Shown piece after piece: positions 44,564 to 52,800 of a stretch of DNA of 64,000 nucleotides (its first letter is position 1; each line of letters begins with the position of its first letter). The notes under the pieces were generated by a model. The model was given only the letters and a program-made list of their open reading frames with translations, was not told the DNA's origin and searched no databases. Origin of the DNA: Verrucomicrobia bacterium UBA1183 (GTDB lineage Bacteria; Verrucomicrobiota; Verrucomicrobiia; Opitutales; UBA9783); NCBI GenBank assembly GCA_002309885.1, contig DBYP01000018.1:62001-126000 (forward strand), written 5' to 3'. Both the position numbers and the translations under genes were made by a program.

Positions 44564-46870
44564 TTACCTCCGCCAAGAGAAAGGATTCCACCAAGAAGAT
44601 CCGCTTGCTTTGTCCTCTGTTTTTGGGGTATCCTCAGCTATTTCTGCTGCAGGCACCTCTTTTGTGGTACCTGGAGAGGACGCCTCTTCACTTTTTGTTT
44701 CAGCGGGTTCCTGGGAGCTCGAAGCTCCTCCAAAGAAGTAATTGTAAGTCGCTTTCCCTGCGTTCCATGCGCCATTGCCAACGATTTTCGCCCCTTCCCA
44801 AAAGGCACTCAGGGCATCGCTTTCTCCCTCTGCGTCTATGGAATAATTAACCACGTTAGGTGTTTCTTTATTTTCTGTTATAGGCGCAGCCTCTTCTGGT
44901 TTTTTGTTTTCTATGGTAGGCGTTGCCTGTTCCGTATCTGCGATAACATTGGGCTGAACGACAGCCTCTTCCACTTTGGTTTCTTTGGGCAAATTCTGTT
45001 GCTCGGATATTGTTTTTGAGGTATCTTCGGCTATTTCTGCTGCAGGAATTTCTTTTGTGGTACCTGTAGAGGATGCTTCTTCACTTTTTGCTTCTGCACC
45101 AGGCGCAGTCTCTTCCGGTTTTTTACCTTCTATGGTAGGTGTTGCCTGTTTCGTATCTGCAATAACATTGGGCTGAACGACAGCTTCTTCCATTTTGGTT
45201 TCTTTGGGCAAACTTTGTTGCTCGGATACGGGAACCTCCGTGGCTTTTTCTGGCGTTGTGGTTACTTCCTTAGCTTCAGTGGATGGTGTTTTGTTCTCTT
45301 CTTTGGAAGAGGATCCGAATATCTGTCTTCCCAAACTAACGGCTTTTCCCCCTACCCACAAAAGACCGTTACCTACAGCCTCTATCGCAGGAGCGGCAGC
45401 CTCAACGCCTCTCCCCAATGCTTTGACTCCTGTAGCTAAAGCATCTGTCGTTTTGTCCATGACCACATCGTAGGTACTGGAACCTTCACCCGCTTTTCGT
45501 TCAACAGGCTTTGAAGAAGAGGTAGCATCCTTTTTTTCATTGGAGAGATTCTGAATATATTCTTCCAAATCCTCTTCCAATTCTGCTTCGATTTTCGAAG
45601 TTTTGTTAAGTGAAAGTAAATTCGTAGCACATTCTTTAACCTTTCGAAGACCTTCGCAAAGAGTATTCCCTATAGCTTTAGCAGTATTCTCTATAGCTTT
45701 AGCAGTATTCACAATAGTAGCTGTAGTAGCAGCTTTAACCTTTTCTGGGCCATCCTTAGTGACTGAAGTAAGGTAGCTTTTCCCTGCTTTTGTCAAAATA
45801 CTTTTTAGCGTGTCCGGCTTCATGCTAAGAATATTTCCTTCTCCTTCTTTTGCTAATTCTTCCAAAACATGGGGGATAAAACTTTGTTCTATGGCCAAAG
45901 AGACTCGAGTAAGTTTACTATTGTTATAGGTTGCTTGAAGTTCTTGGAGTTGTTCCTTTAGATATTTTTCCAAATTTTTATCTTTTAAAAGATCGTCCAA
46001 ACTCAAGTTTTTGACGTCTTTATCTTTATTTTCAACAAAAATGGACACACCTTTTAGAATAAGTTTTTGGTAAACATCTCCTTTATCTAGAACTTTTGCA
46101 ACATTTTGGTCTTGTAATACGGTCTCTTTTAAAAAATTGTCTACGATACCCTTTACACCTAACGTAGTCACCAACTTTTTTGCCACACCTGCAAACTTGC
46201 CACATCGCTCATTTAGAATCTTGGGTAGAAGTTCCGTAAAAAAACCATCAGACAAAGCGCCTAACGTGCTATCAACAATTTTTTGAACATTAGTATTACC
46301 GGAATACGCTGCACCAACAATCGTGAGCAACCGATCCATAGTCTTGACTTGGTTGTCTCCACCTGGTTGCAACAACAATATTTGGTTGTCTTCGCCTGTT
46401 TGCAGCAACAAATCACGAGTGATCCCTATAAAATTTTTGCAAATTTTCACAGACTCTTTCAAGCCAATTTGCTCAGCTCCCCATTCTACAGCCGTATTGG
46501 TTAAGCCCTTAAGAATATTAGGTGCCTTACTAACAATCCATTCCTTCCCTGTATTGGGGATATCATCCAGCGCTTTAATGACACCTGGGCTGGCCTGTTT
46601 TATTTTTTTTCTTACAGTAGGGGCTAACCCCTCCTTGATTTTTTGAAATAAAGCATGCCCTGAATTTGCTTGCCAATTACGGAGGCATTTAATTTTTTTG
46701 CCAGTTAAGTTGTTGAGCTTCGTGGCTAAAACATACTTAATGCCAGGAGAAATTAAATGTTTAACCAATTCCTTAGCTAAATCTTTCTGGTTAGCAGTTA
46801 GCGGTTTTAGCTCTATCTTGTCGAAGGGACTTGTGGGCTGGGGAGAATTTGTGGAAATTTCCGGACTCAT
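44564..46870 (-). CDS. Large effector-like protein coupled to a T3S chaperone
   Basis: 768 residues, no signal peptide. The Ser/Thr/Pro-rich N-terminus (MSPEISTNSPQPTSPF) resembles a T3S signal. Residues 20-420 are helical and Lys-rich, with amphipathic Ala/Gly helices. From about 530 the protein is low-complexity Glu/Ala/Thr/Pro, with duplicated blocks: 549-592 with 622-663, and 594-619 with 724-749. Gly/Trp cassettes (LLWVGGKAVSLGRQIFG; FWEGAKIVGNGAWNAGKATYNYFFGG) and the closing SSWWNPFSWRR could meet membranes. Its ATG overlaps the chaperone's stop (TAATG). No enzyme motif seen. Confidence 0.82.
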   Translation of the reverse strand: MSPEISTNSPQPTSPFDKIELKPLTANQKDLAKELVKHLISPGIKYVLATKLNNLTGKKIKCLRNWQANSGHALFQKIKEGLAPTVRKKIKQASPGVIKALDDIPNTGKEWIVSKAPNILKGLTNTAVEWGAEQIGLKESVKICKNFIGITRDLLLQTGEDNQILLLQPGGDNQVKTMDRLLTIVGAAYSGNTNVQKIVDSTLGALSDGFFTELLPKILNERCGKFAGVAKKLVTTLGVKGIVDNFLKETVLQDQNVAKVLDKGDVYQKLILKGVSIFVENKDKDVKNLSLDDLLKDKNLEKYLKEQLQELQATYNNSKLTRVSLAIEQSFIPHVLEELAKEGEGNILSMKPDTLKSILTKAGKSYLTSVTKDGPEKVKAATTATIVNTAKAIENTAKAIGNTLCEGLRKVKECATNLLSLNKTSKIEAELEEDLEEYIQNLSNEKKDATSSSKPVERKAGEGSSTYDVVMDKTTDALATGVKALGRGVEAAAPAIEAVGNGLLWVGGKAVSLGRQIFGSSSKEENKTPSTEAKEVTTTPEKATEVPVSEQQSLPKETKMEEAVVQPNVIADTKQATPTIEGKKPEETAPGAEAKSEEASSTGTTKEIPAAEIAEDTSKTISEQQNLPKETKVEEAVVQPNVIADTEQATPTIENKKPEEAAPITENKETPNVVNYSIDAEGESDALSAFWEGAKIVGNGAWNAGKATYNYFFGGASSSQEPAETKSEEASSPGTTKEVPAAEIAEDTPKTEDKASGSSWWNPFSWRR

Positions 46871-47265
46871 TATTCAAAATGCTTTAGGGTTGCTTTGTAA
46901 AGAAGGCACGTTTCGAAAAATTCCTTCAGTAGGCGATCAAATTCTTCTTGTGTTATGTTTTCTATCTTTATATTTTTACAAAGCAGTATTTTCTGCTCAT
47001 TTATATTGAGGCTAAAATGTGCTCCGCGAGTTAATTGTCCAAAAATTTGTGTTGTTAGTAGGGCTTCGTAAATTTTCTCCCGTTTGTGCTTAGGTATATC
47101 GAAAATAGCACAATGGAACCAAGCTTCATTTTCATGAGGTTCTATCTTTATTTGAAGCAGATCATCATCCATTGATAATACGCTTCCATAAGTGGCATCG
47201 TATTCAAAATCCACATCGTTACAATAAACTTTTACGAATTGTCGCAGTAATTTCTCGAGTTCCAT
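46870..47265 (-). CDS. CesT-like type III secretion chaperone
   Basis: 131 residues with the class I T3S chaperone outline: N-terminal helix (LEKLLRQFVKVY), strands (LLQIKIEPHENEAWFHCAIF), a helix (KREKIYEALLTTQIFGQLT), a strand pair (HFSLNINEQKILLCKNI) and a C-terminal helix (QEEFDRLLKEFFETCLLY). It is smaller than the one at 12.4 kb but shows the same order. Gene order chaperone-then-substrate, with a TAATG junction, is typical of T3S pairs and names the 768-aa protein as likely client. Confidence 0.78.
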   Translation of the reverse strand: MELEKLLRQFVKVYCNDVDFEYDATYGSVLSMDDDLLQIKIEPHENEAWFHCAIFDIPKHKREKIYEALLTTQIFGQLTRGAHFSLNINEQKILLCKNIKIENITQEEFDRLLKEFFETCLLYKATLKHFE

Positions 47266-47384
47266 ATTATATAAAAACGGTATATTTTTTTAATTCTACA
47301 GTATTTTTTTAAAAAAAAACAGCATTTTTTAAGTTCTACCGCTTTTTAATTGCATAAAACGGTATTTTACCCTAGTTTTAAATC
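47266..47384. promoter_or_regulatory. AT-rich divergent control region upstream of the chaperone-effector unit
   Basis: 119 bases, roughly 80% AT, with long T and A runs and twice a TTTTTTTAATTCTAC / TTTTTTAAGTTCTAC motif about 37 bases apart, plus ACGGTAT repeated at both ends. It separates the chaperone-effector genes from the divergent membrane-protein gene. No clear -35/-10 pair was identified. Confidence 0.4.
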
Positions 47385-47921
47385 ATGAGTATAACGCTGT
47401 TTTCTTGCATTTTAGGCTTTTTTTTGATCACTTCGGGTATGATTTGTTTTAAGCTCAAACCTTCGATGGAGCAAACATTTTATCGGTGGTTACGCAATGA
47501 TTCTTTGGGCATTGTTGTCTTCTTAATTCCCGCGACTTGGTTTATGATCAAATTGACACAATTGGGCGAAGCGGACTTTGGACAATATAAGAGCTGGTTG
47601 CTTTTATTGTTTGGCTTTACCTTCATCGGTTGTTGTATTTATTGGCGCGATTTTTTAATCGTTCGTGGATTGGCGATGTTGAGCATTATGAGTATCGACG
47701 CTTTGTTTAAAATTAGTTACATGAACGAAGCCATTGTAAGTCCCGCCATCTCGCTTCTTTTCTATATTTGCATCATTATTGCGCTGTATTGCGGATGTTA
47801 TCCTTATTGCATTCGTAACATTTTACCTAAAGTTTTTAGCAAAAACAGCCGATATATAAAGTATGTGGGTGTGTTCTGTATTGCCTACGGAATTATCCTG
47901 CTAACTTTATCAACACTGTAA
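47385..47921 (+). CDS. Integral membrane protein, unknown (178 aa)
   Basis: 178 residues with about five hydrophobic helices (LFSCILGFFLITSGMICF, SLGIVVFLIPATWFMI, WLLLLFGFTFIGCCIYW, ISLLFYICIIIALYCG, YVGVFCIAYGIILLTLS). No signature for transport or enzyme activity. It ends four bases before gmk, so probably co-transcribed. Function not assigned. Confidence 0.78.
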   Translation: MSITLFSCILGFFLITSGMICFKLKPSMEQTFYRWLRNDSLGIVVFLIPATWFMIKLTQLGEADFGQYKSWLLLLFGFTFIGCCIYWRDFLIVRGLAMLSIMSIDALFKISYMNEAIVSPAISLLFYICIIIALYCGCYPYCIRNILPKVFSKNSRYIKYVGVFCIAYGIILLTLSTL

Positions 47922-47925
47922 TAAA

Positions 47926-48507
47926 ATGCAAAAGCTATTATTGATTTTAACCGGAACTTCGGGGAGCGGAAAGACAACACTGTGTTCCCGTTTTTTAAAG
48001 GAAATTCCATCAACGGCTCGTGTTATAACAACGACCACGCGTTCCCCTCGAAAGGGTGAAGTGGATGGTGTGGATTACCATTTCGAAACGGATGAAAATT
48101 TTAGGAAACGAATTACTTCCGGTGATTTCTTGGAATACGCGGAAGTTTATGGCCATTTTTACGGTACAGCAAAAACAAGTTTGCAGGATGAAGCTTATGC
48201 CGAAAAAGATCTCATCATTTGCCTCGATGTACAAGGAGCGCAAACGTTAAAAGCAAAGTGGAATGATTCTACAATGGGGCGTCGTCTGATAACTATTTTC
48301 GTTAGTCCTGCAAGTTTGGACGAACTACGACTCCGGCTTATCAAACGCGGAACCGACAATGCACAGACGATCCAAAAACGCCTTCTAATGGCTGAAACGG
48401 AATTGCGCTCCTTACATCGATTTGATTATCACTTGTGTAGTCAAGACAGAATACACGACTGGCTCTGCTTGAACCATATCTTCTTTGCTGAGAAAATGCG
48501 TATTTAA
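47926..48507 (+). CDS. gmk: Guanylate kinase
   Basis: 193 residues: P-loop LTGTSGSGKTTLCSRF, the GMP-binding TTTTRSPRKGEVDGVDYHF, the YAEVYGHFYGT region, LDVQGAQTLKAKW and the lid with RLIKRGTD. It phosphorylates GMP to GDP. Its last four bases overlap the end of the convergent unknown gene. Confidence 0.94.
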   Translation: MQKLLLILTGTSGSGKTTLCSRFLKEIPSTARVITTTTRSPRKGEVDGVDYHFETDENFRKRITSGDFLEYAEVYGHFYGTAKTSLQDEAYAEKDLIICLDVQGAQTLKAKWNDSTMGRRLITIFVSPASLDELRLRLIKRGTDNAQTIQKRLLMAETELRSLHRFDYHLCSQDRIHDWLCLNHIFFAEKMRI

Positions 48508-48917
48508 GCAACGTTTTCAAGATAAACCTCCGAGGATTGTTCTAATGCAGGAACGCCTAGTTGTGATAAATTGAAGAAAGCGAGTCCCAATTTTCCCAAA
48601 TTGGAATCGCGAGAGCAGGTCAAGATTTCCTTTCCGTTTTCTTTGAATAAGCAACGACCATGTGGATCGACGGAAACTGAAACCGCCGAATTTGGGCTCT
48701 CACGAAATTCGTTTAACAAAGGATCATTGTTGATGGCTTCCAACAACTCCGCCTTCATTTCAAAAATAGTTTGTTGCGCACGTCCTTTCCTTGACAAACG
48801 CTGCATAATTGCTTTAAAATTAACAAAACCTTGTTCGTTGTTTCTAATCTTACTTAATGTCTGATCCAACAAGGAACAACCGATACTGGATAAGCCGCTA
48901 ACGATTAAAGGATGCAT
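48504..48917 (-). CDS. Conserved-looking protein of unknown function (137 aa)
   Basis: 137 residues: an N-terminal hydrophobic stretch (LIVSGLSSIGCSLLDQ), a charged helical centre (RKGRAQQTIFEMKAELLEAI), a beta-rich part (AVSVSVDPHGRCLFKENG) and a hydrophobic C-terminal helix. No signal-peptide cleavage site obvious. It stands alone, convergent with gmk. No family recognised. Confidence 0.68.
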   Translation of the reverse strand: MHPLIVSGLSSIGCSLLDQTLSKIRNNEQGFVNFKAIMQRLSRKGRAQQTIFEMKAELLEAINNDPLLNEFRESPNSAVSVSVDPHGRCLFKENGKEILTCSRDSNLGKLGLAFFNLSQLGVPALEQSSEVYLENVA

Positions 48918-49132
48918 ACACCCCCATTATGTAGCATAAATCATGCCAACAATCTAAAACGCGATTAATTGATGGAATTTTTTACAAAAATACCCCAAAA
49001 TCTTCGTTTTTCGTAAATTTTGGCACGAAAAATTAACGTAGCGGGTGAAAAATTGTCCTTAAAAGAACTTTATCCCTGTGGAAAATTTTTCCATATGGAA
49101 ATTTTTTCGCAGAAAACGGAATAGTGTTTTTG
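48918..49132. other. AT-rich non-coding stretch
   Basis: About 215 bases with A/T-rich runs and a small palindrome (GGAAATTTTT-type halves around CCATATGG at about 49090). No gene, RNA or promoter is convincing. Confidence 0.45.
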
Positions 49133-49348
49133 CGAGCTAAAAAATTATAAGGAAATAAATATTAAGGGAACTTTTTGAAAAAAGTTCCCTTAAACCCTCA
49201 AAAACTTTCATAATTTTGCAACATGGTTGCAAAATGACTTGGGTGCAGGGCCTCTGTCTTGCTTTTAAGGGAGTTTGAGGGATTTTTTGCAAAAAATTCC
49301 TCAAAACTTATTTTTTTATAATTTTTTGTCTTCTGTAGAGACTTTCTA
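49133..49348 (+). repeat. MITE-like interspersed repeat, copy 10 (forward)
   Basis: Left end GCGAGCTAAAAAATTATAAG, then AAGGGAACTTTTTGAAAAAA stem, TTTTGCAACATGGTTGCAAA, GCAGGGCCTCTGTCTTGC, the TTTTTTGCAAAAAA stem, and right end GTAGAGACTTTCTA. It ends eight bases before the aspartate kinase stop. Confidence 0.85.
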
Positions 49349-49355
49349 AGATGCT

Positions 49356-50057
49356 TTATTGAATGGAAGTGCCGGAGCCAGATAAATCGGTGATGCGGAA
49401 GGGAACATGGTGTTGTTGGGCAAAAACGAGAGCTTCTTTTTGGACAACGGGGACGCCTTGTCCAGACAGTTCCAGCATTTGCTTGAAAGATAAGGTTTTG
49501 AAGAATTGACCCAAAGGGCCCCACTCAGGATGGGTATTGAAAACGCCGGGGACATCTTTTATCAATTCGCAGGTATCCGCCTTGAGTGCGTGAGCTAATA
49601 GTATTGCGGTAAAATCAGAGCCTCCGCGTCCTAAATTGACTAAATTAAGTTTTTTATCCACCACATGAAAGCCGCTGACGATAACGATGCCGTTTTGTAA
49701 AGCCGTTTCGTAGGCTATTTTATCGACTTCATAATCACCATTTTGTCCTTTCGATAGACCTACGTGGGTACCGCTAAAAATCGTATAGGGAATGCGCAAT
49801 GCTTCTAAGGCTAATCCCAGCAATGCGCACGATTTCTGCTCGCCTAGAGACAGCAATAATTCGCGGGCATAACACGGCGTTAAGGATAGGGCTTCGGCTT
49901 CGCGAATCAATTGATCCGTCTTGCCATGCAAAGCCGATACAACAACTATCATGCGCGGTTCTTTAGGGTAGATCTCTGCCAAATACGCAGCAATTGTATT
50001 AAAATCTTTGTCCGATTTCAGCAAACTGCCACCGATCTTTTTTATAATGAGGGACAT
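49356..50057 (-). CDS. Aspartate kinase, catalytic domain only (no ACT domains)
   Basis: 233 residues covering the amino-acid kinase domain: KKIGGSLLKSDKDF, VVVSALHGKTDQL, GLSKGQNGDYEVD, LGRGGSDFTAILLAHAL, CELIKDVPGVFNTHPEW and the closing HHVPFRITDLSGSGTSIQ. The usual aspartate kinase carries two ACT domains (about 170 more residues) for lysine or threonine feedback. Here the protein ends where they would begin, and a repeat copy starts right after the stop. It may be naturally short and unregulated, or shortened. Abuts plsY with no gap. Confidence 0.85.
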   Translation of the reverse strand: MSLIIKKIGGSLLKSDKDFNTIAAYLAEIYPKEPRMIVVVSALHGKTDQLIREAEALSLTPCYARELLLSLGEQKSCALLGLALEALRIPYTIFSGTHVGLSKGQNGDYEVDKIAYETALQNGIVIVSGFHVVDKKLNLVNLGRGGSDFTAILLAHALKADTCELIKDVPGVFNTHPEWGPLGQFFKTLSFKQMLELSGQGVPVVQKEALVFAQQHHVPFRITDLSGSGTSIQ

Positions 50058-50645
50058 TTAAAAACGATTCTCTTCGCCTCGCCACAAACGGATCAGATTG
50101 GATTTATGGCGCAAGATAACAAAAAGGGTTAAAAAGAGCAACGGTAGCGCATGGTAACGTGAAGCTTCTACGCCATAAAAAAGGCAGCACAGCGGTAAAA
50201 GTGACATAACAAAGCAGATGGAAGCAACGGATACATAGCGCAACAGTTTAAATAGAACAAACCATACGAGCAACCCTGAAAGCAGAGGTAGTGGCATTAA
50301 TAAAAACAACCCGCCAATCAAGGTCGCAACGCCTTTGCCGCCTTTGAAGTGGATCCAAAGCGAATAGCTGTGTCCCAATAGGGCGCCTAATAACGTCAGG
50401 TAGGGCGCATTCCAAAAAGCACCCAAAGCGACGGCCAACATACCTTTTGTAGCATCCAAAATAAAAACCGCATAACCGGCTCTTTTACCTATAGAACGCA
50501 ATACATTGGTAGCCCCCGGATTGCCACTGCCCACATCAAAAATACAAACGCCATGCGCTTTGGCAACCAAAACGCCGAAAGGGATAGAACCCAAAAGATA
50601 ACCCAAAACGAAAGTTATTAGCAACATGAAACCATCTAAAGACAA
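50058..50645 (-). CDS. plsY: Glycerol-3-phosphate acyltransferase PlsY
   Basis: 195 residues, multi-spanning. It shows the PlsY motifs LGSIPFGVLVAK, VGSGNPGATNVLRSIGK, FILDATKGMLAVALG and GHSYSLWIHFKGGKGVATLIG. It moves the acyl group from acyl-phosphate to glycerol 3-phosphate (supplied by GpsA) at the inner membrane. Stop and start of plsY and the kinase gene are adjacent. Confidence 0.95.
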   Translation of the reverse strand: MSLDGFMLLITFVLGYLLGSIPFGVLVAKAHGVCIFDVGSGNPGATNVLRSIGKRAGYAVFILDATKGMLAVALGAFWNAPYLTLLGALLGHSYSLWIHFKGGKGVATLIGGLFLLMPLPLLSGLLVWFVLFKLLRYVSVASICFVMSLLPLCCLFYGVEASRYHALPLLFLTLFVILRHKSNLIRLWRGEENRF

Positions 50646-50694
50646 TTCTCCAAACCAATCAATGTTAAAAAATTACATTTTGTAAGTTCAAGCT

Positions 50695-50916
50695 TATAGC
50701 GTGGCTAAAGGCGTTGAAATGTTATAATTTTGAGAGATTTTTTGTAAAAAAATCCTCAAACTCCCTTAAGAGCAGGGCAGCGGTCTTGCACCCATTTATT
50801 TTGCAACACTGTCGCAAAATTATGAAAGTTTTTGAGGGTTTAAGGGAAGCTTTTTTCAAAAAGTTCCCTTATAAGTTATTCTTTTATAATTTTCTATCTT
50901 TCGTAGACGTGTTCTA
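50695..50916 (-). repeat. MITE-like interspersed repeat, copy 11 (reverse, full length)
   Basis: Ends TATAGCGTGGCTAAAG and CGTAGACGTGTTCTA. Internal stems include GCAGGGCAGCGGTCTTGC, TTGCAACACTGTCGCAA and the AAGGGAAGCTTTTTTCAAAA stem. It lies between plsY and fmt. Confidence 0.85.
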
Positions 50917-50932
50917 AAATAAAACTTGCGAT

Positions 50933-51856
50933 TTAAAAATTTCGGTCACCTCGCAAGAAATCGGCTATTGACAATGGTTTACCGCCGCTTTTTTGAAGGA
51001 TTTCGAAATGTAGATTACCGGAAGATGTAGTCACATAGAGCGATTTTCGTTCGGAATCTACACAAAAATGTCCAATATTTTGCGATGCGTTTTTTGCAGC
51101 GATCGCATGAGCTCTATGGACGATATAGCGCTCATTGTTTTTGAAAAAATAAGATCCGGGCCAAGGTTGAAAAGCACGAATTTGACGCTCCAAGACTTCG
51201 GCGGGTTTCGAAAAATCAAGTTCGCCATCTGCCTTGGTATACTTAGAACAGAATGTTACTTCAATAGGATTTTGCTCTGTTAGCGTATAATTCCGGGCTA
51301 GCAAAGCCGGTAAATTTTCTTCCAAAAGTTCCGCGCTTGCTTTTGCCATTTTTTCGGTTAAAGAGGGGGTTGTTTCAGAGGCATCCAAGGCGATCTTTTT
51401 TTGAGCCAACCAAGCACCTGCGTCCATTTTTTTAACCACGGACATTAACGTAACCCCCGAAAAAGCTTCACCATTCAAAATAGCCGTTTGTATCGGAGAG
51501 GCTCCGCGATATTTGGGCAACAACGACGTATGAAAATTCCACATACCCAGTGGCGGTAATGTTAGAAAACGTTCGGATAAAATATGCCCAAACGCCATAA
51601 CAAATATCAAATCGGGCTGTTTAGCGCTCAACCATTCATAAGCACTATTATCCATTTTTTCAGCTTGAAAAAACGGTATACCCTGTTGTTCTGCCCAAAG
51701 TCCTATGGGGTTCAAGCGTATTTGTTGACCTCGACCTCGGGCGCGTTCGGGTTGTGTTATGATGCCAACAAAATCAACCTCATCGCGTCTTTTCAAAACT
51801 TCCAAACAGGGAATGGAAATTTCTGCAGCCGAGAAGAACAATACGCGCGGTTTCAT
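50933..51856 (-). CDS. fmt: Methionyl-tRNA formyltransferase
   Basis: 307 residues: FFSAAEISIPCLEVLKRR, GIITQPERARGRGQQ, the catalytic region WNFHTSLLPKYRGASPIQ, GVTLMSVVKKMDAGAWL, and the C-terminal oligonucleotide-binding domain (IRAFQPWPGSYFF). It formylates initiator Met-tRNA. Its ATG overlaps the kdsA stop (TAATG), so fmt follows kdsA in one unit. Confidence 0.95.
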   Translation of the reverse strand: MKPRVLFFSAAEISIPCLEVLKRRDEVDFVGIITQPERARGRGQQIRLNPIGLWAEQQGIPFFQAEKMDNSAYEWLSAKQPDLIFVMAFGHILSERFLTLPPLGMWNFHTSLLPKYRGASPIQTAILNGEAFSGVTLMSVVKKMDAGAWLAQKKIALDASETTPSLTEKMAKASAELLEENLPALLARNYTLTEQNPIEVTFCSKYTKADGELDFSKPAEVLERQIRAFQPWPGSYFFKNNERYIVHRAHAIAAKNASQNIGHFCVDSERKSLYVTTSSGNLHFEILQKSGGKPLSIADFLRGDRNF

Positions 51857-52668
51857 TAAAAATTATGCCGTTCTGCGCTCCAAATTGTTAAACACTTTTC
51901 AACAAAATCCGGCAGCTCATCCAGCGGAAGTTGTGTGGCTTTATCGGACCAAGCTTCTGAAGGATTAGGGTGCGTTTCTATATAAAGCCCATGTGCTCCT
52001 GCAGCGAGTGCCGCTTTGGCCAGAGGCAAAGCGAATTGCCGATCGCCACCGGTGGTACCCGCTCCCGAACTTGGTATTTGCAAGCTGTGGGTTACATCCA
52101 AAATCGTTGGGCAATCGTTTTGGCTCATAATTGGGAATGAACGCATATCGACAACTAAACAGCCATAGCCGAATGTCGTTCCACGATCCGTTTGCCAGAT
52201 TTCTTTGGCGCCAAAGTAACGCAACTTTTCTACGACAAACTTCATGTCAAACGGCGAAAGGAACTGCCCCTTTTTAATGTTAATTGGTTTGCCGGTTTTG
52301 GCAATAGCTTCCAACAAATCCGTTTGCCGACAGAGAAACGCAGGAACTTGTAAGATATCGCAAACGTTCGCGGCGATGGGTGCCTGCTCGGGCAAGTGTA
52401 CATCCGTTAAAATGGGGAGTCCGTAATGCTGTTTTATCGTAGAAAAAATTGCAAGACTCTTTTCCAAACCCAAGCCACGACGACTATGTACATCTGTCCG
52501 ATTCGCTTTGTCGAACGAAGCTTTGAAAACAATTGTCACTTTATGAGCATGTTTTTCTTGGATTTTTACCAACGCTTTCGCTACCGTTTCGCATAACGCT
52601 TCCGATTCCAAAGAACATGGACCGGCTATGAGAAGCAGTTTGTTGGGATCAAATATTTTTTCTACCAT
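51856..52668 (-). CDS. kdsA: 3-deoxy-8-phosphooctulonate synthase (Kdo-8-P synthase)
   Basis: 270 residues: LLIAGPCSLESEALCE, FKASFDKANRT, SRRGLGLEKSL, ILTDVHLPEQAP, FLCRQTDLLEAIAKTGK, NIKKGQFLSPFDM, FGYGCLVVDMRSFP and DVTHSLQIPSS. It condenses arabinose 5-phosphate with phosphoenolpyruvate, supplying the LPS inner-core sugar Kdo. Coupled to fmt. Confidence 0.96.
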   Translation of the reverse strand: MVEKIFDPNKLLLIAGPCSLESEALCETVAKALVKIQEKHAHKVTIVFKASFDKANRTDVHSRRGLGLEKSLAIFSTIKQHYGLPILTDVHLPEQAPIAANVCDILQVPAFLCRQTDLLEAIAKTGKPINIKKGQFLSPFDMKFVVEKLRYFGAKEIWQTDRGTTFGYGCLVVDMRSFPIMSQNDCPTILDVTHSLQIPSSGAGTTGGDRQFALPLAKAALAAGAHGLYIETHPNPSEAWSDKATQLPLDELPDFVEKCLTIWSAERHNF

Positions 52669-52800
52669 GTCCGACAGTATAGAAAATAAACGGCTCTAAA
52701 ATCAAGCTCATAATCGGAGTATTGAAACCCAGAAACATTTTCTTTAGCAATTAAAGATTTTTCAACCCTAGCATTGACCTCGTTTGCCAAAGCTTCCATT

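Noticed and set aside
44546..45019. Plus-strand frames opposite the effector-like gene
   Set aside because: Aromatic and Cys-rich shadows of the minus-strand Glu/Ala/Thr codons; the minus-strand gene is coupled to its chaperone.
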